Position numbers and translations under genes: made by a program. Shown one piece after another: positions 1 through 10,279 of a stretch of 64,000 bases of DNA. Each line of letters starts with the position of its first letter. Positions within the stretch are counted from its first letter, which is position 1. The notes under the pieces are model-generated. The model saw only the letters and a list, made by a program, of their open reading frames with translations. It made no database searches and had not been told where the DNA came from. Source of the DNA: CAZABC01 sp964483405 (GTDB taxonomy: Bacteria > Chloroflexota > Limnocylindria > Limnocylindrales > CSP1-4); NCBI GenBank assembly GCA_964483405.1, contig CAZABC010000002.1:124001-188000 (forward strand), written 5' to 3'.

Positions 1-561
1 GGATGGGCCGGGACGGATCCGGCGACGCGGGATCCCGGGGTGCCGTGTCGATGGACATGGCTGCGCCTCCGTGGCGGTCCGTCGGGGACGCCGGTCGGGC
101 GGACCGGCTTCACCCGCCCAGCGGGTCGGCCGACACCGGGATGTCGCTCGATCCCGCCGGGCGAGGCGCCCGTCGGCCGGCCTTGCGGCCGCCGGCCGGG
201 CAACGAAGCGCCCGAAGGAACCTCGGTGGACAAGGACCGTTGAGGTGATCGCCGATCCTCGGTCCCCGGTCGACGCGCTTGATGCGATCGCTCGCGTCGT
301 CCGGTCCCGTCGCCCCGTTGATGTGATCTCCGGCGCTCCGGTTTCCCGTGGCCCCTTCGGGCAGGACGAACACTACCGGCCGGCGCGCGAACCGGGCAAC
401 GGGCTTATCCACGAACTTCGGCCGGTCGCCGAGCCGTCTGTCCACGAAACCGGCCGCGATGTGGACGGTCCGTGGATAAGCCGGCCCGTCGCGCAGCCCG
501 CCGTGGGGGCCGGGCGACGGACGACCGACCGGGCGCCCGACCTCGGCCGGACCCCCGACCG
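1..561. other. Non-coding region with DnaA-box cluster; possible oriC
   Basis: No open frame here has recognisable protein content; those present look like high-GC chance frames. The segment lies beyond the 3' end of moaA and holds five 9-mers resembling DnaA boxes between 225 and 479, which is unusual for an ordinary spacer. Stretches around 270-420 are somewhat richer in A+T than the flanks. Origins in bacteria commonly lie in such intergenic regions next to dnaA, dnaN or rpmH, but any such gene would be left of the window and cannot be seen. The origin assignment is inference; the box cluster is directly visible. Confidence 0.4.
402..482. promoter_or_regulatory. Cluster of DnaA-box-like sites with a 12-bp inverted repeat
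   Basis: TTATCCACG occurs at 405-413 on the plus strand and again at 471-479 on the minus strand. Together with flanking bases they form a perfect inverted repeat, GGCTTATCCACG (402-413) and CGTGGATAAGCC (471-482). Between them lie CTGTCCACG (438-446, plus) and CCGTCCACA (460-468, minus). A fifth site, TTGTCCACC, lies at 225-233 on the minus strand. All are close to the DnaA consensus TTATCCACA or the high-GC variant TTGTCCACA. Four sites in 75 bp is what is expected of an origin or of a DnaA-titrating or DnaA-regulated region. Confidence 0.5.
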
Positions 562-1593
562 TCAGCCGCCGATGGCGAACATCTCGATGCGCGGCAGCCC
601 CTCGGTGGCCGCGCTGCGGAGCTCGCTGTAGCGGTCGGCGCGAGCTCGCCAGACCCGGCTGATCGCCGCGCGGAGGGCGGCGTCGTCGGCCCCGCCGCGG
701 ACGACGGCCCGGAGGTCGTGGCCGGCCGCGGCGAAGAGGCAGGTGTAGAGCTGCCCGTCGGCCGACAGCCGCGCCCGCGTGCAGTCGCCGCAGAAGGGCT
801 TGCTGACCGAGCCGATGACGCCGATCTCGCCGGACCCATCCGCGTAGCGCCAGCGCTCGGCGACCTCGCCCGGGTAGCTCGCCGCGAGGGGGACGAGCGG
901 CCGCTCGGCCGAGATCCGCTCGACGAGCTCGGCCGCCGGCACCACGTCATCGAGCCGCCAGGCGTTCGCCGTCCCGACGTCCATGTACTCGATGAAGCGG
1001 AGGACGAGCCCCTGGTCGCGGGCCCAGCGGGCCATCGGCAGGACCGAGTCGTCGTTGATCCCGCGCCGGACGACCATGTTGACCTTGATCGGCACGAGGC
1101 CGACCGCCCGGGCGGCCTCGATGCCGTCGAGGACGCGCCCGACCGGGAAGTCGACGCCGTTCATGGCCCGGAACGTCGCGTCGTCGAGCGCGTCGAGGCT
1201 GACCGTGATCCGCGCCAGGCCGGCGTCGCGGAGCGGGCCGGCGAGGGCGCGGAGCGCGGCCCCGTTGGTCGTCAGCGTCAGGTCGAGCCGGCCGCCCGTC
1301 GGCGTCCGGAGCGCGGCGAGCTGGGCGACGAGGTCGGGCAGGTCTCGCCGGATGAGCGGCTCGCCGCCGGTGATCCGAAGCTTCTCGACCCCGAGCGAGA
1401 CGAACGCCTCGGCGATCCGGGCGATCTCCTCGAAGGTCAGGACCTCCGCCCGCGGCAGGAACGGGAAGTCGCGACCGAAGACCTCCCGGGGCATGCAGTA
1501 GACGCACCGGAAGTTGCAGCGGTCGGTGACCGAGATCCGGAGGTCGTGCAGGCGCCGGCCGAGCCGGTCGATCGGGGCGCGCGGGTCCGCCAT
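562..1593 (-). CDS. moaA: GTP 3',8-cyclase MoaA (molybdenum cofactor biosynthesis)
   Basis: MoaA is a radical-SAM enzyme of the cytosol that rearranges GTP in the first step of molybdopterin synthesis. The 343-aa product has the radical-SAM cluster motif CNFRCVYC (C26, C30, C33), the SAM-contacting ITGGEPL stretch, a second C-terminal cluster motif beginning CGDC and ending in YTC, and the terminal GG tail (FAIGG) needed for activity in this family. I start at the ATG at 1593 because a TACCAT hexamer lies 6 nt upstream (1600-1605), suggesting a leaderless message, and because upstream in-frame sequence is not MoaA-like. It stands alone here; a molybdoenzyme operon lies 27 kb away. Confidence 0.93.
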   Translation of the reverse strand: MADPRAPIDRLGRRLHDLRISVTDRCNFRCVYCMPREVFGRDFPFLPRAEVLTFEEIARIAEAFVSLGVEKLRITGGEPLIRRDLPDLVAQLAALRTPTGGRLDLTLTTNGAALRALAGPLRDAGLARITVSLDALDDATFRAMNGVDFPVGRVLDGIEAARAVGLVPIKVNMVVRRGINDDSVLPMARWARDQGLVLRFIEYMDVGTANAWRLDDVVPAAELVERISAERPLVPLAASYPGEVAERWRYADGSGEIGVIGSVSKPFCGDCTRARLSADGQLYTCLFAAAGHDLRAVVRGGADDAALRAAISRVWRARADRYSELRSAATEGLPRIEMFAIGG

Positions 1594-1599
1594 GGCGGC

Positions 1600-1605
1600 A
1601 TGGTA
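1600..1605 (-). promoter_or_regulatory. -10 hexamer TACCAT of moaA, leaderless type
   Basis: TACCAT on the minus strand ends 6 nt before the moaA ATG, so transcription would start at or next to the start codon. No Shine-Dalgarno sequence is present. The same arrangement recurs at several other genes in the window. No convincing -35 hexamer is visible 17 bp upstream. Confidence 0.5.
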
Positions 1606-1695
1606 GCCGAGGGCGGGCCGAGCGCTCGATCGCCGACCGCGACGCCGGGGTGGTCGAACGCGACGCGACGACGGTCGCCCGGGGTGGTGCGCGCC

Positions 1696-1723
1696 GGTAC
1701 CACCGGGTGGGTGCCGTGGTACC
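1696..1723 (+). promoter_or_regulatory. Paired GGTACC operator-like site
   Basis: Two GGTACC palindromes at 1696-1701 and 1718-1723 have starts 22 bp apart. They lie 33 bp upstream of a -10-like hexamer TAGCAT (1757-1762), which in turn precedes the coiled-coil/CpaE-like operon. The same pair spacing and distance to the promoter occurs upstream of both diguanylate cyclases (39489-39525 and 41505-41533). The position would suit a transcriptional activator. The factor is unknown. Confidence 0.45.
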
Positions 1724-1813
1724 TCCTGCCGACTGCACCGCACCGGACCCGCCACCTAGCATCGGCAACGGCCGTCGAGGTATGTCCGACGGCGTGGTGG
1801 GAGGTCAGTCCCG

Positions 1814-3265
1814 ATGGCAAGCACCGAAACGCGGTCCGGCTTCCGGCTTCCGTGGAGCACGGACCGTCCGGCCGCCGTCGACACCGAGGGAGTCGACGAC
1901 GCGGCGCCGGCCGAGACGACCCAGCCCATCGACCAGGTCGAGGCCCCAGAGTCGGAGACGAGTCCCGAGATGCTCGAGCTGCACGCCGCCCCGGATACCG
2001 GTCGCGCCCCCGAAGCGATCGCCGAGGGCGATGCCGCCCCGGCCGTCGCCCACGACGAGCCGGCCCCGGCCTCGCCCGAGGCCCACGAGCCGAGCCCGGC
2101 CCCTTCGGACGCGGCGGAGCCGCCCGTCCGGCCGACGAAGTTCCTGGCCGACCTGACCCGCGCCATGCGCGCGACCGCCGAAGCCGAGCGCGCCGAGCTG
2201 GTCGGCGGGCTCCAGGAGCGGGCGAAGGGCTGCGTCGAGACGGTCCGCAACCGCGCCACGAGCGGCGCGACCGAGATCCGCACCGCCGCCGACGACGACA
2301 TCGTCGGGATCCGCGAGTGGTCGAAGGCCGAGATCGCCCGCATCCGGGATGAGACCGAGCGTCGGATCGCCGATCGCCGGTCCGACCTCGAGGCCGAGCT
2401 CCAGCACCACGCCGCCTCGGTCGAGCGCGAGGTCGAGCGGGTCAACGACGCGGTCGCGGCCTACGAGGCCAGCATGGCCCGGTTCTTCGAGGCGCTCATC
2501 GCCGAGGACGACCCGAGCCGCTTCGCCGCGATGGCCGCCAACCTGCCCGCCCCGCCCGACCTCGACGACGTCGTCCGCGGCATCGCGAAGGTCGAGCCCC
2601 CCGCCGCGCCGGTCGAGCCGGCGGCGACGGGCTCGGGCTGGCCGACCGACGACGACGCCATGCCGACCGTCGCGACGCCGACCGCCGAGGCCGCGACGGA
2701 TGGCGCGACGACCGAGGCGACCCTCGAGCCGGACGCCGCGTCGGCGACCGGCACCGAGGACGCCGGCGCGACGACGATGGGCGCGTCGGTCGAGCCCGAG
2801 GCCGACCCGGAGGCCGAGGCCGCCGAGGTCGACCCGCGCGTGGCCGCGCTGGGGCTCACGCCCGACTTCGCGTCGGCCGAGGCCGAGGCGCTCGCCGCGG
2901 CCGGGTCCGACGACGGATCCGACGACGCCGACGGCCCGATGATCGACGACGACACGATCGCCGCCCGGCTGTCCGGGCTCGGCGCCGCCCCCGTCGAGAC
3001 CGCGAAGACCCAGCTCGTCGTCACCGGCCTGATGAGCGTCGCCAGCATCGCCGGGTTCAAGCGGCAGGTCGCCGGCATCTCCGGCGTCCGATCGGTCGGC
3101 GTCTCGTCGGGCCCCGACGGCGAGTTCGTCTACGCCGTCGAGCACGACGCCACGGTGTCGCTCGGCGACGCCATCCCGACCCTCCACGGCTTCGCGGCCC
3201 GCGTCACCGGCACCGGCGACGGCGTGGTGTCGGTCGCCGCGCGCGACCCCGAGTCGGACGCCTAG
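1814..3265 (+). CDS. Coiled-coil protein with C-terminal ferredoxin-like domain, function unknown
   Basis: The 483-aa product has three parts. Residues 1-107 are low-complexity and acidic; about 108-230 form a charged heptad-like helix rich in Glu, Arg and Ala; a Pro/Ala/Glu-rich linker follows; and residues 399-480 form a compact domain with the beta-alpha-beta pattern of heavy-metal-associated or ACT-like folds, without a CxxC metal motif. There is no signal peptide or membrane segment, so it is probably cytosolic. The ATG at 1814 is preceded by GGAGGT (1799-1804) at 9 nt. The gene is 27 bp upstream of the CpaE-like ATPase gene, so the two probably act together, perhaps in polar localisation or pilus/secretion assembly; that role is inferred. 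Confidence 0.75.
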   Translation: MASTETRSGFRLPWSTDRPAAVDTEGVDDAAPAETTQPIDQVEAPESETSPEMLELHAAPDTGRAPEAIAEGDAAPAVAHDEPAPASPEAHEPSPAPSDAAEPPVRPTKFLADLTRAMRATAEAERAELVGGLQERAKGCVETVRNRATSGATEIRTAADDDIVGIREWSKAEIARIRDETERRIADRRSDLEAELQHHAASVEREVERVNDAVAAYEASMARFFEALIAEDDPSRFAAMAANLPAPPDLDDVVRGIAKVEPPAAPVEPAATGSGWPTDDDAMPTVATPTAEAATDGATTEATLEPDAASATGTEDAGATTMGASVEPEADPEAEAAEVDPRVAALGLTPDFASAEAEALAAAGSDDGSDDADGPMIDDDTIAARLSGLGAAPVETAKTQLVVTGLMSVASIAGFKRQVAGISGVRSVGVSSGPDGEFVYAVEHDATVSLGDAIPTLHGFAARVTGTGDGVVSVAARDPESDA

Positions 3266-3292
3266 GCGCCCGCGCGCGGGAGGGTCGCACCG

Positions 3293-4540
3293 ATGCCCCG
3301 TCCGATCGTCGTCGTCGCCCTGGCCGCGGAGGAGTCCGGGCCGGTCGCCGCCGAGCTCTCGACCGCCGGCTTCCAGCCGGTCGCCGTCGGCCGGCCCGGC
3401 GAGCTGGCGGCCTACCTGGACGCCGGGCTGGCTCCGGCCGTCGCGATCCTCGACGGCGAGGCCGACCTCAGCACCTCGCTCGAGTACTACGAGCTCCTCC
3501 ATCAGGGCGACCGGGCCATCCCGGCTCTGATGGTCCTCGACCTCCACGCCTTCGAGCGACTCTCCTCGTCGGGCGCCCACGGCGTCCACGACGAGCTGAT
3601 GACCCGGCCGTTCACGGCCGATTCGATCCGCTGGCGGATCGAGGCGATGATCATCCGGTCGGCGACCGTCGACGACGGCACCGGTGAGGCGGTCCTGAGC
3701 GGCGATGTCGCCGGCGGGAGCGGCTGGGCCGGTCTCGCCAACGTCATCGTCGTCTTCAACCCCAAGGGTGGCGTCGGCAAGACGACGGTGGCGACGAACC
3801 TCGCCGCGGCGCTCTGCGAGCGCGGCGACCAGCGGGTCCTCCTCGTCGACGCCGACACGGTGACCGGCCACATCCTGTCGTCGCTCGGCATCGAGGCCGT
3901 CGGGACCCTCGCCGACGCCTGGCGCGACGAGGCCGATGGCGGCGAGCCCGCTCCGTCGGTCGCCGAGCTGGCCGCGCACCACTCGAGCGGGATGCGCGTC
4001 CTCGCCCTCACGAACAGCCCGCTCTTCGTCGACGTCCTGGAGCCGACCCGGGTCGCGGCCGCGATCAACCACGCCCGCCGCGCGTTCGACGTCGTCGTCG
4101 TCGACCTCCACCCGTCGTACAGCCAGCTGAACCGGGCGATCTTCGAGATCGCCGACCGGATCCTCGTCCCGGTCACGCCCGACGTCCCCGCCATCCGGGC
4201 GGCGATCCAGCTCCGCGAGATCGCCGTAGACCTCGGCATCCGCGAGCGCCTCGCGATGGTCGTCAACCGGGTCAACAGCGGGGTCTCGCTCGAGGACCTC
4301 GAGCGGACGATCGGGATGACGGCCTTCGCCCGCATCAACTCCGGGGGGCTCGTCTTCGTCAAGGCGGCGAACGAGGGCCGGACGGTCATCGATCGCTTCC
4401 CCAAGGAGCGCGTCAGCGACGACTTCCGGGCGCTCGCCCGGGCGCTCGTCGCCCCCGCCGGCAGCGAGGCCGAGCCGGCGCCCTCCCCTCGGGCCGGGTT
4501 CCGGCTCTTCAGCCGGGTCAAGGAGGCCGCCCGCGCCTGA
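3293..4540 (+). CDS. CpaE/TadZ-like ATPase: pseudo-receiver domain plus ParA/MinD domain
   Basis: The first ~125 of 415 residues resemble a response-regulator receiver domain, and residues from about 150 form a ParA/MinD ATPase. The deviant Walker A motif PKGGVGKTT is at 157-165, followed by LLVDAD. This layout is that of CpaE/TadZ, which localises Tad/Flp pilus machinery, rather than of chromosome-segregation ParA. The start at 3293 has GGGAGGG 8 nt upstream. No other tad or cpa genes (CpaF, TadB, TadC) are in the window, so its partner system is unknown; the gene before it encodes a coiled-coil protein in the same operon. It converges on the minus-strand gene ending at 4583. Confidence 0.85.
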   Translation: MPRPIVVVALAAEESGPVAAELSTAGFQPVAVGRPGELAAYLDAGLAPAVAILDGEADLSTSLEYYELLHQGDRAIPALMVLDLHAFERLSSSGAHGVHDELMTRPFTADSIRWRIEAMIIRSATVDDGTGEAVLSGDVAGGSGWAGLANVIVVFNPKGGVGKTTVATNLAAALCERGDQRVLLVDADTVTGHILSSLGIEAVGTLADAWRDEADGGEPAPSVAELAAHHSSGMRVLALTNSPLFVDVLEPTRVAAAINHARRAFDVVVVDLHPSYSQLNRAIFEIADRILVPVTPDVPAIRAAIQLREIAVDLGIRERLAMVVNRVNSGVSLEDLERTIGMTAFARINSGGLVFVKAANEGRTVIDRFPKERVSDDFRALARALVAPAGSEAEPAPSPRAGFRLFSRVKEAARA

Positions 4541-4582
4541 TCCGGGCGACGACGCCGGCGCGACCCACGTCGCGCAGGACGG

Positions 4583-5227
4583 TCAGCGGCTCCGGTCCTG
4601 CCAGCTCGTGCCGCCGAGCGGCATGCCCGGCAGCGGCTGGACCGGCGACATCGTCCGCCGGTCGATCTGGGCCACCCCACGCAGGTAGAAGCGGTTCACC
4701 AGGATCGTCTCGTGGGCCTCGGCGTCGAGCTGCCGCTCGCCGAGGAAGGCCTGCGCGTCGGAGACCGCGACGAACATCTCGGTCGAGCGGTCCATCAGCC
4801 GTGACGGATCCGTCCCGGGGTACAGGTAGACCGTCCCGACGACCCGGAAGGGCGGCACCTCGAGCCCCACGTCGAAGGGCACCTTGTGGACCTTGAAGGC
4901 GACCTTCTCCGCGTCGGTGAGCACGGGCAGCGAGTCGGGCCCGGCCATGACCAGGATCAGGTCGTACGGGTCGACGCTCCGCAGGCCGGCGACCGGCTCG
5001 AGCGGGGCCGATCCGTCGGCCGGGCCCCAGGTCATCGCCGAGATCGCGATCGGCTCCCGGCGGTTGAGCGCGTCGGACAGCCGACCCTCGAGGTGCATCG
5101 TCCCGACGAGCCGCCACTCCTCGGTCAGGCCCTCGAAGGCGACCGGGCGGCCGGGTGGTGGCGGGCTGCCGGGCACGGCCGGCGACGCGGCCTCGACCGG
5201 CTTCCGACGGAACGGGTTGAACGGCAC
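4583..5227 (-). CDS. Conserved-looking protein of unknown function, coupled to acs
   Basis: A 214-aa soluble protein with no signal peptide, membrane segment or motif I recognise. After a Pro-rich N-terminus (to about residue 30) it is a mixed alpha/beta protein without cysteine clusters. I choose the GTG at 5227 because GAGGAGG lies 8 nt upstream, inside the end of acs, and the acs stop is 2 bp before it, so the two are probably translationally coupled. The pairing suggests a role tied to acetyl-CoA synthetase, but nothing in the sequence shows what it is. Confidence 0.7.
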   Translation of the reverse strand: MPFNPFRRKPVEAASPAVPGSPPPPGRPVAFEGLTEEWRLVGTMHLEGRLSDALNRREPIAISAMTWGPADGSAPLEPVAGLRSVDPYDLILVMAGPDSLPVLTDAEKVAFKVHKVPFDVGLEVPPFRVVGTVYLYPGTDPSRLMDRSTEMFVAVSDAQAFLGERQLDAEAHETILVNRFYLRGVAQIDRRTMSPVQPLPGMPLGGTSWQDRSR

Positions 5228-5229
5228 CG

Positions 5230-7206
<1,977 letters not shown>

Positions 7207-7268
7207 CTGGGCCCTCCGGCTCGAACGGCTCGTCCTGGTCGGGCCATCGTACCGCGCCCGGAGCGCGC

Positions 7269-8594
7269 CTAGGCGGGCGCCGTCCCGCCACCGTCCGGGC
7301 CGGTCGGCGAGCCGGCCTCGGCCGGCGCGTCGGGCAGCACCGCCCGGGCGATGGCGATGAGGGCGACGCCGCCGATGATGCCGACGGCGGGCCCGAGCGC
7401 GTTCCACAGGACCCACGTGCCGCCGGCGACGAGCGCCGCGAGCGCAAGGCCGATCCGGTTGGCGCGGAACCAGGCCACGACGGCGCCCTGGTCGCCGCTC
7501 CGCGCCGCGGAGGCGCCGGCGGTGAGCCACCGAGGCCGGCCGAGGAGATAGGCCGCGATCGCGACGACGATCCCGACGGCGGCGAGGACGGTCATCCACC
7601 AGCGGAGGTCGGTGACGAGATCGGTGACGATCCGGTCCACCACGACCAGGCCCTGGCCCGCGACGATCGTATCGACGATCGCGGCCTGGACGAGCCCGAT
7701 CACGGCAAGCCCGACCGCGAACGAGACGGCGCCGCCGACCGCGAGGAGCCCGACCATCCGCAGCCGACGCCGCGCGAGCAGGACGGTCAGGACCGCGAGG
7801 ACGATCGCCACGACGACCGAGCCGATCGCGATGAGGTCGAATGCCCGGACCGCGGTCTGGGCCGTGGTCAGCGACTCGGACTCGACCACCGGGACCATCG
7901 CGAAGTCCTCGGGCAGGTCGCGGCCGAGCCGCTCCTCGAGGCTCGCGACGAACGCGTCGCGCTGGGCCGGGTCGGTCAGCTCGGGGATCGCGAGGTCGGC
8001 CGGCAGGACCCCCTGCTCCTGGAGGGCGACGAGGGCGACGGACGCGAGCGGCAGCAGGTCGATCGACAGGACGCCATCCTCGATCTCGGCGAACGACGAG
8101 TCGCCCCGCAGGATCGCGAGGATCTGCTCGTGGGTGAACCGGTTCGCGGCCAGCCAGGCGTCCTGGAAGCCGGGGCTGGCGAGGGTCGTCCGGAGTCGCT
8201 CCTCGAGGCCCTCCTGGATCCGCGCGGCGAGGGTGGCCGCGACCGGGTCGAGGACGTCCGGCAGCAGCGCCTGCAGCCGGCCCTCGACGTCGATCGCCTC
8301 CATGACCTCATCGGCGAGCCGGACGCTCACCGCGTCGATGACCGCGGGATCGCTCGAGACCGACGAGACGAGCGCGACGTAGCGGTCGGTGACGAGGACG
8401 GTCTGGTGGGTCCAGACGATGACGCTCGAGGCGACGACGGCGAGGCAGGTCAGGAGGAAGAGGATCCCGACGAGGAACGAGCGGCCGCGGCCCCCGGCCG
8501 CGCGGGGAGCTGGTCCGGCCGCCGGCCCGGGGGGCGGAGCGGCGGGCGGCGGCGTCGCGACCGTCATCGGCGGGACGCCCTGTGGCTCAGACAT
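7269..8594 (-). CDS. Polytopic membrane protein of unknown function
   Basis: A 441-aa protein with a Pro/Ala-rich cytoplasmic N-terminus, one membrane helix near residues 40-62, a roughly 190-residue hydrophilic region with a SDPAVIDAVSVRLADEV stretch, then several helices in the C-terminal half. The hydrophilic region is predicted to be outside the membrane. Proteins of this layout occur in actinomycetes and Chloroflexota without a known role. The ATG at 8594 overlaps the end of the MscS gene by 8 bp and has AAGGAG 9 nt upstream; an in-frame ATG at 8612 is possible but would place that ribosome site inside the gene. The overlap with the MscS gene suggests an envelope or osmotic role, as inference. 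Confidence 0.75.
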   Translation of the reverse strand: MSEPQGVPPMTVATPPPAAPPPGPAAGPAPRAAGGRGRSFLVGILFLLTCLAVVASSVIVWTHQTVLVTDRYVALVSSVSSDPAVIDAVSVRLADEVMEAIDVEGRLQALLPDVLDPVAATLAARIQEGLEERLRTTLASPGFQDAWLAANRFTHEQILAILRGDSSFAEIEDGVLSIDLLPLASVALVALQEQGVLPADLAIPELTDPAQRDAFVASLEERLGRDLPEDFAMVPVVESESLTTAQTAVRAFDLIAIGSVVVAIVLAVLTVLLARRRLRMVGLLAVGGAVSFAVGLAVIGLVQAAIVDTIVAGQGLVVVDRIVTDLVTDLRWWMTVLAAVGIVVAIAAYLLGRPRWLTAGASAARSGDQGAVVAWFRANRIGLALAALVAGGTWVLWNALGPAVGIIGGVALIAIARAVLPDAPAEAGSPTGPDGGGTAPA

Positions 8595-9483
8595 CTCCGG
8601 CAGCTCCTTCATCCGGCGCCACGGCGGGCGCCATCGATCCGATCACCACCCGCCCACGCTGCGGGAGCTCGATCCCGGCCTCCTGGAACCCGAGTGCGAG
8701 CCGACGCCGGTACTCGCCCGGGACGGCCCAGCGGTCGCCGGCCCGGACCCGGCCGATGGCCCGCAGGATGATGCCATTGTCGGTCAGCGCGGCGACGTTG
8801 CGGAACGACGGCGCCTCGAGGATCCGGTCGGCCCAGGCCGGGTCGGTCGCGAGATCGGCGCCGATCCGGTCCATGACCGCGGCGGCGCGCTCGACGTCGG
8901 TGCCGGGCACGACCGGGACGTCGACGACGAGGGCGGCGTAGACACGGGTGAGGTTGGAGGCGATCCGGATCTCGCCGTTCGACACCGAGTGGACCGTCCC
9001 GGTCGTGTCGCGGACGATCGTCCGTCGCAGCCCGACCTCCTCGACCGTGCCCTCCGCGGTCCCGACGGAGATGTAGTCGCCGACGAAGTAGGGGCCCTCG
9101 ATGAGGATGAGCATCCCCATCAGGTAGTCGAGGACGATCGACTGGCCGGCCAGGGTGATCGCGGCGACGACGATCCCGAGCGCGCCGATGACCGGCAGCA
9201 GCCCGAGGACGGCCATGACCGAGAGGACGACGGCGAAGACGACGCCGCCCTTGATCAGCTTGGCCAGCAGCGACTCGATCGTCTCGGCCCGCTTGGCCGC
9301 CTCGGCCTCGAGCAGCGACCGGTCGACGCCCTCGACGACCGGGACCGTGACGGCCCGCCGGACGGCCCGGTGGACGAGCGGCCGGGCGAGGGTCCACAGC
9401 AGGAACGCGCCGCCGGCGACGACGACGACCGGCAGCCAGTTGGCCTGGAGCCAGGAGGCGAGGTCGCTGAACCCGTCCGACAC
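8587..9483 (-). CDS. MscS-family mechanosensitive ion channel
   Basis: About 298 aa. An N-terminal membrane helix, a second hydrophobic pair and the pore helix region lead into the MscS beta domain (GPYFVGDYISVGTAEGTVEEVGLR), then an alpha/beta C-terminal domain. MscS channels release solutes on hypo-osmotic shock. It is a short, three-helix type without the large N-terminal extensions of MscM/YbdG. The start is uncertain: GTG at 9483 or 9492, neither with a clear ribosome site, only 5-14 bp after the IclR stop, so translation may be coupled. It sits in a same-strand run aminotransferase-iclR-mscS-membrane protein. Confidence 0.87.
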   Translation of the reverse strand: MSDGFSDLASWLQANWLPVVVVAGGAFLLWTLARPLVHRAVRRAVTVPVVEGVDRSLLEAEAAKRAETIESLLAKLIKGGVVFAVVLSVMAVLGLLPVIGALGIVVAAITLAGQSIVLDYLMGMLILIEGPYFVGDYISVGTAEGTVEEVGLRRTIVRDTTGTVHSVSNGEIRIASNLTRVYAALVVDVPVVPGTDVERAAAVMDRIGADLATDPAWADRILEAPSFRNVAALTDNGIILRAIGRVRAGDRWAVPGEYRRRLALGFQEAGIELPQRGRVVIGSMAPAVAPDEGAAGDV

Positions 9484-9497
9484 CGATGGCACGCCGG

Positions 9498-10268
9498 TCA
9501 GCCGACGGTCGCGCCGAGCCGGACCGAGATCGCCGCGGCCGCCTCGCGGACCTGGGCGGCGAGCTCCGGGACGCGGCGGGGGGTGAGCCGGAAGGTCGGG
9601 CCCCAGATGTCGACGGCCGCGATGACCTGGCCGCGGGCGTCGTGGACCGGCGCTGCGACCGCGTTGAGCCCGAGCTCGAACTCGCCGATCGCCGTCGCGT
9701 AGCCGCGGCGCCGGATCCGGGCGAGCTCCTCGAGGAGCGGCTCGAGCTCGACGATCGTCCGCTCGGTGTAGCGGGGCAGGCCGCGCTTCACGATCCGGAC
9801 GACCTCGCGCTCGGCGAGGGCGGCCATGACGACCTTGCCCGAGGCGACGCAGTGGAGCGGGGTCGCCCGCCCGGTCCAGTCGCCGACGGCGACGAGGTTC
9901 GGGCCGTCGGCCTGGGCGACGCACAGGAGCTGGTCGCCGTCGAGGACGCCGAGGCTGGTCGTCTCGTGGGTGAGCCGGGCGAGCCGCTCGAGCTCGGGCG
10001 TGGCGATCCCGCGCAGGTCGAGGGTCCGCTCGGCGCGCTCGGCGAGCCGGATGACGACGAGCCCGAGGCGGTACTTGCCGGTCTCGTCGTCCTGCTCCAC
10101 CAGCCCCCGTCGCTCGAGGGTCGCGAGGAGCCGCGAGGCGGTCGACTTGTGCAGGCCGAGGCGGCGGGCGAGCTCGGTCACGCCGGCCGCACCGGGGCTC
10201 TCGCCGAGGGCGAGGAGCAGCGCGGCCGCCCGATCGACCGAGCGGACCGCGTTACCGTCGATCGCCAT
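9498..10268 (-). CDS. IclR-family transcriptional regulator
   Basis: A 256-aa protein with an N-terminal winged helix-turn-helix (about residues 8-65, including GVTELARRLGLHKSTASRLL) followed by the GAF-like IclR effector-binding domain. IclR proteins are DNA-binding dimers that respond to small carboxylic or amino acids. The gene is 11 bp downstream of an aminotransferase gene, so its effector may be that enzyme's substrate or product. An imperfect inverted repeat upstream of the aminotransferase (11776-11792) is a candidate operator. The ATG at 10268 is preceded only by a G-run. Confidence 0.9.
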   Translation of the reverse strand: MAIDGNAVRSVDRAAALLLALGESPGAAGVTELARRLGLHKSTASRLLATLERRGLVEQDDETGKYRLGLVVIRLAERAERTLDLRGIATPELERLARLTHETTSLGVLDGDQLLCVAQADGPNLVAVGDWTGRATPLHCVASGKVVMAALAEREVVRIVKRGLPRYTERTIVELEPLLEELARIRRRGYATAIGEFELGLNAVAAPVHDARGQVIAAVDIWGPTFRLTPRRVPELAAQVREAAAAISVRLGATVG

Positions 10269-10279
10269 CGCGCCCCCCG

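Noticed and set aside
472..2352. 626-codon open frame on the plus strand across moaA's complement
   Set aside because: It runs antisense to moaA and into another gene in a different frame; its translation is Arg/Ala/Pro-rich without any domain, as expected of GC-rich shadow frames.
3293..4540. Assignment as chromosome-partition ParA because of the nearby origin-like region
   Set aside because: The N-terminal receiver-like domain and absence of parB make CpaE/TadZ a better match.
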